Assembly (NCBI GenBank): GCA_900542315.1
Contig: UQMV01000068.1
Location: 1-5,029, forward strand
DNA: 5,029 nt
Reading direction: 5' to 3'
Origin: an uncultured Collinsella sp.
Lineage (GTDB): Bacteria; Actinomycetota; Coriobacteriia; Coriobacteriales; Coriobacteriaceae
Below the pieces are notes generated by a model, which did no database searches, was not told where the DNA came from, and saw only the letters and a program-made list of their open reading frames with translations. Positions within the stretch are counted from its first letter, which is position 1. Each line of letters begins with the position of its first letter. The position numbers were made by a program, and so were the translations under genes. Shown piece by piece: positions 1 through 4,256 of this stretch.

Positions 1-326
1 AATGCCGCCGTGTCGGACGGTTCGCTTGCGGGGCGGGGAGCGGGTGTGGGCGCCGAAGTGGGTGCGGGCGTAGGCGCGGGCGTCGAAACAGGCGACTGCG
101 CAGGAGTCGGCGCAGGTGTGGACTTAGGCGCAAGTGCGGGATTGGGGCTTGACGGGCGAGCCCCGCCGCCCATGAGTTCGTCGGCGGTCCACGGGCGATC
201 ATCCATCACGTCGTCAAGGCTCAGTGAAAACAGGTCGTCTTCACCCTCATCGAACATGCGGTGCACATGTCCACCAATTGCCGGAATCAATCCGCGACCG
301 GTGCATGATGCCTTGCTCAACGCCAT
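1..326 (-). CDS. Hypothetical protein with Pro/Ala-rich linker (N-terminal part, cut by left edge)
   Basis: I do not recognise this protein. The open minus-strand frame gives 108 residues before leaving the window, so its C-terminal part is missing. It starts MALSKASCTG, has a short acidic region around residues 26-43 (several Asp/Glu, e.g. EGEDD and LDDVMDD), then DRPWTADELM. From about residue 57 it becomes a Pro/Ala/Thr/Ser-rich stretch with repeated PAPTP-like units, typical of a flexible linker leading to a further domain. No signal peptide or membrane segment is seen, so a cytoplasmic protein is likely. The start is chosen because AAAGGA lies 9 nt upstream and a perfect TATAAT lies further upstream. 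An ATG 10 nt upstream is in another frame that soon stops. It is co-oriented with the regulator gene to its right but has its own likely promoter, so it may be unrelated to the ygeXYW locus. Confidence 0.72.
   Translation of the reverse strand, partial: MALSKASCTGRGLIPAIGGHVHRMFDEGEDDLFSLSLDDVMDDRPWTADELMGGGARPSSPNPALAPKSTPAPTPAQSPVSTPAPTPAPTSAPTPAPRPASEPSDTAA
27..158 (-). repeat. Low-complexity Pro/Ala/Thr-coding tract
   Basis: This is the DNA coding for the linker of the left-edge protein (about residues 57-100). On the plus strand it reads as imperfect reiterations of units such as GGCGCGGGCGT and GGCGCAGGTGT, a degenerate roughly 6-12 bp periodicity. On the minus strand these give alternating Pro with Ala, Thr or Ser. 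Such tracts usually vary in length between strains. The repeat explains the Gly/Val-rich open frame on the opposite strand, which is not a gene. Confidence 0.65.
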
Positions 327-335
327 TCTGTTCCA

Positions 336-341
336 TCCTTT
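336..341 (-). promoter_or_regulatory. Ribosome binding site of the left-edge gene
   Basis: AAAGGA on the minus strand lies 9 nt before the ATG at 326. It fixes the start of an otherwise unidentified reading frame and supports the frame being a real gene. Confidence 0.6.
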
Positions 342-360
342 CGAAATACTAATGACATCG

Positions 361-366
361 ATTATA
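361..366 (-). promoter_or_regulatory. Consensus -10 box (TATAAT) for the left-edge gene
   Basis: The minus strand reads TATAAT exactly, in a short AT-rich stretch within GC-rich DNA. It would place transcription start near 354 and leave a leader of about 28 nt containing the AAAGGA site. The hexamer at the usual -35 distance (384-389, ACCGAG) is a poor match, so the promoter may depend on an activator or on an unusual spacing. The box lies between the regulator stop and the left gene, suggesting the two are transcribed separately. Confidence 0.45.
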
Positions 367-410
367 TGGAACTTCCCAAGCGGCTCGGTCTTGGATTCGC
401 GCTTTCCAGA

Positions 411-447
411 ACTCGCGCCCAAAAGGGGAGGGGCAATCCAGGCGAGT
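411..447 (-). terminator. Inverted repeat just after the regulator stop; possible terminator
   Basis: ACTCGC (411-416) pairs with GCGAGT (442-447). Inside it GCCC (417-420) pairs with GGGC (431-434), giving a bulged GC-rich stem that begins only 3 nt beyond the regulator stop codon. Its position fits a transcription end or 3' stabilising structure. There is no T-tract after it in the direction of transcription, so a classical intrinsic terminator is not demonstrated. Confidence 0.3.
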
Positions 448-449
448 GC

Positions 450-1103
450 CTACTTGTCGCCGGCCGCCGCCTTGGCCTCATTGAGGTAGCTATAGAAGCT
501 GTACTTGGAGATGCCAAAGAACTCGCAGGCGCGCTCGCTCGACTTGGAAATGAGGAAGGCACCGCGACGGTCGAGGTAGCCAATGGCACGAATGCGCTCG
601 TCTTTGGTCATGAGTGCCGCGGGCTTGCCCACAAACTGCTCGCACTCGTGCAGCAGGTCCTCGAGCAGGTCGCCGATGTTCTTGGTAATGGGCTCGGGCT
701 CGGTGTAGCCCGTTCCGCCGGTGCCAGTAAAGGCATCGAGCGAACGCTCAAAAGCCTTCATAAGCGTAATGTCAAAGTTGATGCCCAAAATGCCGACGGG
801 TTTGCCCTCATCGTTGCGGATAAAGATCGTCGACGATTTGAGCAGCTTACCGTCGGTGGTTTTAGTGAGGTACGGCTCGCGGTCGTGTACGTCGGTGGCG
901 CCTTCGTGCATGGACTCAAACACGATATGGCTGGGGCCGTCACCCAGTTTGCGCCCGCTGACGTGGCCGTTTTCGATCACTACGATGGAGTGGTCCACGT
1001 CCTCGGTCTCCAGATCGTGGACGACGACTTCGCAGTTGGGGCCAAATTGGAGCGCCAGACCGTGTGCGAGGCGCTTGTAAAACTCAATCTGTGCGGGGGT
1101 CAT
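450..1103 (-). CDS. YheO-type PAS/HTH transcriptional regulator
   Basis: A cytoplasmic DNA-binding regulator of 217 residues, slightly shorter than E. coli YheO (about 240). Residues about 5-115 match the YheO-like PAS sensor domain: NCEVVVHDLE (23-32), SIVVIENGHVSGRKLG (39-54), then KSSTIFIRNDEGKPVGILGINFD (89-111, key residues Gly104, Gly107, Asn109 and Asp111). A linker (about 125-140) rich in Gly, Thr and Glu leads to a C-terminal helix-turn-helix (about 150-212) with the family pattern GAFLISKSSERACEFFGIS followed by YSFYSYL. The start is set by AGGAAGG 5 nt upstream of ATG 1103; in-frame ATGs further upstream lack such a site. It is divergent from ygeX and shares a 277-nt control region, so local control of ygeXYW and autoregulation are inferred. 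A family relative, DauR of Pseudomonas, controls D-arginine catabolism. An amino-acid-like ligand such as 2,3-diaminopropionate is therefore possible but unproven. Confidence 0.9.
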   Translation of the reverse strand: MTPAQIEFYKRLAHGLALQFGPNCEVVVHDLETEDVDHSIVVIENGHVSGRKLGDGPSHIVFESMHEGATDVHDREPYLTKTTDGKLLKSSTIFIRNDEGKPVGILGINFDITLMKAFERSLDAFTGTGGTGYTEPEPITKNIGDLLEDLLHECEQFVGKPAALMTKDERIRAIGYLDRRGAFLISKSSERACEFFGISKYSFYSYLNEAKAAAGDK

Positions 1104-1108
1104 GGGTA

Positions 1109-1115
1109 CCTTCCT
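1109..1115 (-). promoter_or_regulatory. Ribosome binding site deciding the regulator start
   Basis: AGGAAGG on the minus strand sits 5 nt before ATG 1103. The open frame extends 25 codons further upstream, but that extension (beginning MLMDLFAVMC) does not resemble the YheO family and has no comparable site. The shorter 217-residue protein is therefore preferred. Confidence 0.7.
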
Positions 1116-1273
1116 AAAAATTAGTTTGGGCTCACTGTGCCATAAACCACACATGACCGCAAACAAATCCATCAACAAGGCAATTCATGACCGTTCGGCG
1201 GCGAAAAAGTACCGATTACGGCAACAAACAATTCGTTAGATATACCAATCAAAAAGTGTGATAGAACATTACT

Positions 1274-1288
1274 AACAAACTTTTTGTT
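1274..1288. promoter_or_regulatory. Palindrome AACAAA-ctt-TTTGTT, candidate operator
   Basis: Two perfect 6-bp arms are separated by 3 nt, centred about 100 nt upstream of the ygeX start in the shared control region. The symmetry suits a dimeric helix-turn-helix regulator, and the same AACAAAC core recurs at 1223-1229. It could be a binding site for the divergent YheO-type protein. The low-complexity composition means chance is a fair alternative. Confidence 0.3.
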
Positions 1289-1380
1289 TGGCATCCACAT
1301 AAAAGTTCAGTCGTGTGAATGGGATCGGGCTGAAACGCGTATGCGGGGGCCGGCAAGAGAGGACTTAAGGAGTTCACCGT

Positions 1381-2595
1381 ATGGCCGATAAGATCCAGTG
1401 GGCGGGCAACACGATGCCCAAGAGCGATGACAAGCACTTGGGAATCATGAGCCTCGACCACGTGAAGAAGGCCCGTGCCTTCCACCAGTCGTTCCCTCAA
1501 TATACCGTCACTCCGCTTGCCCGCCTGGACGGCCAGGCCGAGCGCCTGGGCCTGTCTAACCTGTGTGTTAAGGACGAGAGCTATCGCTTTGGCCTCAACG
1601 CCTTTAAGGTCCTGGGCGGCTCGTTTGCCATGGCCAACTATATTGCCGACGAGACCGGCAAGGACGTTGCCGACTGCACCTTCGATTACCTGACCTCCGA
1701 TCAGCTTGCCAAGGACTTTGGCCAGGCTACCTTCTTTACCGCCACCGACGGCAACCATGGCCGCGGCGTGGCATGGGCTGCCAACAAGCTGGGCCAGAAG
1801 GCCGTCGTGCACATGCCCAAGGGTTCCACCAAGCCCCGCTTCGATAACATCGCCGCCGAGGGCGCCACGGTGACCATCGAAGAGGTCAACTACGACGAGT
1901 GCGTGCGCATGGCCGCCGCCGAGGCCGACGCCTGCGAGCGCGGCGTCATCGTTCAGGACACCGCCTGGGAGGGCTACGAGAAGATCCCGTCCTGGATCAT
2001 GGAGGGTTACGGCACCATGGCCTCCGAGGCTGCCGAGCAGCTGCGTGAGATGGCCATCAACCGCCCGACGCACGTGTTTGTCCAGGCTGGCGTGGGCTCG
2101 CTGGCTGGCGCCGTGGTGGGCTACTTCACCAACCTGTATCCCGATAACCCGCCCACCTTCGTCGTGGTCGAGTGCGCGCCTGCCGCCTGTCTGTACAAGG
2201 GCGCTGCCGCCGGCGACGGCGATCCGCGTATCGTGGACGGTGACATGCCCTCCATCATGGCCGGCCTGTGCTGCGGCGAGCCCAACATCCTGGGCTGGGA
2301 TATCCTGCGCAACCACACCACCGCCTTCGTGTCCTGCCCCGACTGGGTCACCGCTCGCGGCATGCGCACCCTGGGCGCTCCCGAGAAGGGCGACCCGCGC
2401 GTCATCTCCGGCGAGTCCGGCGCTGTGACCACCGGCCTGGTCGAGACTCTCATGCTCGATCCCGAGTACGCCGAGCTCAAGGAGCTCATCGGCCTGGACA
2501 AGACGAGCTCCGTGCTCTGCTTCTCCACGGAAGGTGACACGGACCCCGATCAGTATCGTCGAATTGTTTGGGAAGGCGAATATCCCACTTGCTAA
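1381..2595 (+). CDS. ygeX: 2,3-Diaminopropionate ammonia-lyase
   Basis: A PLP-dependent fold-type II enzyme that splits 2,3-diaminopropionate (D and L forms in the enterobacterial enzymes) to pyruvate and two ammonia in the cytoplasm. It has 404 residues, near the 398 or so of E. coli YgeX. The PLP Schiff-base lysine is K76 in RFGLNAFKVLGG (69-80). TDGNHGRGVAW (122-132) holds the conserved Asp123 equivalent to the second catalytic base. QAGVGSLAGAV (235-245) is the glycine-rich phosphate-binding loop. The C-terminal STEGDTDP (382-389) and VWEGE (396-400) are family signatures. AAGGAG lies 8 nt before the start. It is first in the ygeX-ygeY-ygeW run and divergent from the YheO-type regulator. 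It has eleven cysteines and strongly C/G-ending codons, suggesting good expression. The gene set is tied in gut anaerobes to uric acid/purine breakdown. The enzyme family is very sure; the pathway role is inferred from neighbours. Confidence 0.96.
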   Translation: MADKIQWAGNTMPKSDDKHLGIMSLDHVKKARAFHQSFPQYTVTPLARLDGQAERLGLSNLCVKDESYRFGLNAFKVLGGSFAMANYIADETGKDVADCTFDYLTSDQLAKDFGQATFFTATDGNHGRGVAWAANKLGQKAVVHMPKGSTKPRFDNIAAEGATVTIEEVNYDECVRMAAAEADACERGVIVQDTAWEGYEKIPSWIMEGYGTMASEAAEQLREMAINRPTHVFVQAGVGSLAGAVVGYFTNLYPDNPPTFVVVECAPAACLYKGAAAGDGDPRIVDGDMPSIMAGLCCGEPNILGWDILRNHTTAFVSCPDWVTARGMRTLGAPEKGDPRVISGESGAVTTGLVETLMLDPEYAELKELIGLDKTSSVLCFSTEGDTDPDQYRRIVWEGEYPTC

Positions 2596-2602
2596 TCGTT
2601 GG

Positions 2603-2629
2603 GGCGGAGTAAATAGGTATCGCTCCGCC
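2603..2629 (+). other. Intercistronic hairpin between ygeX and ygeY
   Basis: GGCGGAG (2603-2609) pairs perfectly with CTCCGCC (2623-2629), extendable by one G-T pair, around a loop of about 11-13 nt. It starts 7 nt after the ygeX stop and ends 40 nt before the ygeY start. No T-tract follows, so full termination is unlikely. It may protect the 3' end of ygeX mRNA, guide RNA processing, or set the ygeX:ygeY ratio. It fills much of the 74-nt gap. The ygeY ribosome binding site (GAAAGG, 2655-2660) lies outside the stem. Confidence 0.5.
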
Positions 2630-2669
2630 ACCTCACAGGTAGATTCCTTCGTTTGAAAGGTTATGAACA

Positions 2670-4055
2670 ATGGCTAAAGAACTCGATTTCGACGCTATCA
2701 AGGCTGCTGCTGAGTCTCATCGTGCTGATATGACTCGCTTCCTCCGCGCTATGATCTCCCACCCCTCTGAGTCCTGCGAGGAGGGCGAGGTTGTCGCCTG
2801 CATCAAGGCCGAGATGGAGAGCCTTGGCTATGACGAGGTCAAGGTCGACGGCCTGGGCAACGTCATGGGCTTTATGGGCGAGGGCGACAAGATCATCGCC
2901 ATCGACTCCCACATCGACACCGTCGGCATCGGCAACATCGAGAACTGGGATGCCGATCCCTATGAGGGCTACGAGACCGACGAGATCATCTACGGCCGCG
3001 GCGGCTCCGACCAGGAGGGCGGCATGGCTTCCGCTACCTACGCTGCCAAGATGATGAAGGACATGGGCCTCATCCCCGAGGGCTACAAGATCATGGTCGT
3101 CGGCACCGTCCAGGAAGAGGACTGCGACGGCATGTGCTGGCAGTACATCTACAACAAGGACGGCATTAAGCCCGAGTTCGTCATTTCCACCGAGCCCACC
3201 GACGGCGGCATCTACCGCGGTCACCGCGGCCGCATGGAGATCCGCGTCGACGTTCACGGCACCTCCTGCCACGGCTCCGCTCCCGATCGCGGCGACAACG
3301 CCATCTACAAGATGGCCGACATCATCGCCGACGTCCGCGCCCTTAACAACAACGGCTGCGACGAGTCGACCGACATCAAGGGTCTCGTCAAGATGCTCGA
3401 CCCCAAGTACAACCCCGAGCACTTCGAGGACGCCCGCTTCCTGGGCCGCGGCACCTGCACCGTCAGCCAAATCTTCTACACCAGCCCCAGCCGTTGCGCT
3501 GTCGCTGACTCCTGCGCCATCTCCATCGACCGTCGTATGACCGCCGGTGAGACCTGGGAGTCCTGCCTGGACGAGATCCGCAACCTGCCGGCCGCCAAGA
3601 AGTACGGCGACGACGTGAAGGTCTCCATGTACATGTACGACCGTCCGTCCTGGACCGGCGAGGTCTACGAGACCGAGGCTTACTTCCCCACGTGGATCAA
3701 CAAGGAGACCGCTCCGCACGTCAAGGCCCTCGTCGACGCCCACAAGGCCATGTTCGGTGACGAGCGCATCGGCTGCGAGCCCAGCATGGACAAGCGCACC
3801 GGTCGCCCGCTGTGCGACAAGTGGACCTTCTCCACGAACTGTGTTTCCATCCAGGGCCGCTACGGCATCCCCTGCGTGGGCTTTGGCCCGGGTGCCGAGT
3901 CTCAGGCTCACGCTCCCAACGAGGTCACCTACAAGGACGACCTGGTCACCGCTGCCGCCATGTATGTGGCTGCCCTGAACCTTTACGATCCGAGCCAGGC
4001 CGATGGCGACGCCACCGTGTTCCGCGCCGGTCTGACCAACAACAAGATCGACTAG
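2670..4055 (+). CDS. ygeY: YgeY family selenium-metabolism-linked M20 hydrolase
   Basis: A cytoplasmic binuclear-metal hydrolase of the M20 amidohydrolase/peptidase group, in the YgeY subfamily. The natural substrate is not firmly known; an amide or ureido intermediate of purine breakdown is inferred. Expected metal and catalytic residues are present: H81 and D83 in IDSHIDTV, D114 in GRGGSDQEGG, the E149-E150 pair in TVQEEDCDG, E175 in STEPTD, and H414 in SQAHAPNE. The lid/dimer domain (about 187-310) holds GTSCHGSAPDRGDNAIY with H201. WTFSTN (385-390) and CVGFGPGAESQ (402-412) are typical of the subfamily. At 461 residues it is longer than E. coli YgeY (about 403), with extra sequence apparently in the lid domain and a polar C-terminal tail after about 437. 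It has fourteen cysteines, two in DCDGMC (151-156). GAAAGG lies 9 nt before the start. It is the second gene of the run, 74 nt after ygeX. Family very sure; reaction unsure. Confidence 0.95.
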   Translation: MAKELDFDAIKAAAESHRADMTRFLRAMISHPSESCEEGEVVACIKAEMESLGYDEVKVDGLGNVMGFMGEGDKIIAIDSHIDTVGIGNIENWDADPYEGYETDEIIYGRGGSDQEGGMASATYAAKMMKDMGLIPEGYKIMVVGTVQEEDCDGMCWQYIYNKDGIKPEFVISTEPTDGGIYRGHRGRMEIRVDVHGTSCHGSAPDRGDNAIYKMADIIADVRALNNNGCDESTDIKGLVKMLDPKYNPEHFEDARFLGRGTCTVSQIFYTSPSRCAVADSCAISIDRRMTAGETWESCLDEIRNLPAAKKYGDDVKVSMYMYDRPSWTGEVYETEAYFPTWINKETAPHVKALVDAHKAMFGDERIGCEPSMDKRTGRPLCDKWTFSTNCVSIQGRYGIPCVGFGPGAESQAHAPNEVTYKDDLVTAAAMYVAALNLYDPSQADGDATVFRAGLTNNKID

Positions 4056-4077
4056 TCCCATTCCTCGATTTTGTTGA

Positions 4078-4102
4078 GCCGGGGACAGTTTATGCCCCCG
4101 GC
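4078..4102 (+). other. GC-rich hairpin 22 nt after the ygeY stop
   Basis: GCCGGGG (4078-4084) pairs perfectly with CCCCGGC (4096-4102) around an 11-nt loop. This is a very stable 7-bp all-GC stem soon after ygeY. The bases that follow (gcctcctg) contain no T-tract, so it is not a textbook intrinsic terminator. It may cause pausing or partial termination, or protect the 3' end of the ygeXY message. Confidence 0.45.
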
Positions 4103-4110
4103 GCCTCCTG

Positions 4111-4138
4111 TTGACTTGGGGCCCGCGGTCGTTATCTC
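4111..4138 (+). promoter_or_regulatory. Weak candidate internal promoter ahead of ygeW
   Basis: TTGACT (4111-4116) matches a -35 box at five of six positions. The best -10 partner, TATCTC (4133-4138, spacing 16), matches only its first three bases. The 201-nt gap and the preceding GC stem make a separate ygeW promoter plausible, but this pair is weak evidence. Confidence 0.2.
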
Positions 4139-4173
4139 CCATGCTTCCTCAACGGTAGCGGGTCCTCGTCATA

Positions 4174-4213
4174 GTGCTCTGCATGTTCTAGCCACACGCG
4201 CATGCCGGAGCAC
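4174..4213 (+). other. Long imperfect hairpin in the ygeW leader
   Basis: GTGCTC (4174-4179) pairs with GAGCAC (4208-4213). GCATG (4181-4185) pairs with CATGC (4201-4205). The junction is a possible T-G pair and one bulged C. The result is a stem of 11-12 bp with a 15-nt loop (4186-4200). It ends 43 nt before the ygeW ATG and 29 nt before its ribosome binding site (AGAAAGGA region, 4242-4249). No T-tract follows. It matches no riboswitch class I recognise; it may be a leader stability or attenuation element. Confidence 0.45.
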
Positions 4214-4256
4214 ATCTACTCATTGCGATCGTTTCACCTTTAGAAAGGACATTTAC

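Larger units (their letters stand above)
1104..1380. promoter_or_regulatory. Divergent control region between the regulator and ygeX
   Basis: This 277-nt gap is clearly richer in A/T than the flanking genes and must hold the promoters for both directions. I see no consensus promoter pair. Weak plus-strand candidates are TATACC (1241-1246), GATAGA (1260-1265) and a -35-like TTGGCA (1288-1293), none with a well-spaced good partner. A weak minus-strand pair is TTGTTT/TATGGC, with 16 nt between. Recurring motifs that could be operators are TTTGTTTG on the minus strand at 1160-1167 and on the plus strand at 1283-1290, AACAAAC at 1223-1229 and 1274-1280, and CATGACCG at 1152-1159 and 1186-1193. The ygeX site AAGGAG (1367-1372) is 8 nt before its ATG. 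No small gene is evident here. Confidence 0.6.

Noticed and set aside
10..489. Plus-strand open frame with Gly/Val repeats (GVGAGVGAG-like)
   Set aside because: It is the complement of the Pro/Ala-coding repeat of the minus-strand gene and runs into the end of the regulator gene. It has no ribosome binding site and no family resemblance.
366..1124. 252-codon plus-strand open frame opposite the regulator
   Set aside because: It is antisense to a clear YheO-type gene that has domain motifs and a good ribosome binding site. Its openness follows from GC-biased third positions.
1114..1124. Short palindrome CTAA-AAA-TTAG next to the regulator ribosome binding site
   Set aside because: Arms of only 4 bp in AT-rich DNA are expected by chance.
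1104..1178. 25-codon N-terminal extension of the regulator
   Set aside because: The upstream ATGs lack a ribosome binding site, whereas AGGAAGG stands 5 nt before ATG 1103. The extension does not resemble YheO proteins.
1256..1272. TGTGA half-site (CRP-like) upstream of ygeX
   Set aside because: No matching TCACA half-site follows at the required spacing, so it is a chance pentamer.
1249..2670. 473-codon minus-strand open frame opposite ygeX
   Set aside because: Low-complexity Gly/Ala/Val/His composition, typical of the antisense of C-ending codons. The plus strand encodes an unmistakable YgeX.
2670..4055. Selenocysteine in the 'selenium-linked' hydrolase
   Set aside because: No in-frame TGA occurs in ygeY or in the visible ygeX and ygeW. 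The selenium link of the family is by gene co-occurrence, not by a selenocysteine in this protein.
2661..4142. 493-codon minus-strand open frame opposite ygeY
   Set aside because: Same artefact. The translation is dominated by Gly, Val, Asp and Ala without motifs, and ygeY on the plus strand has all M20 metal residues.
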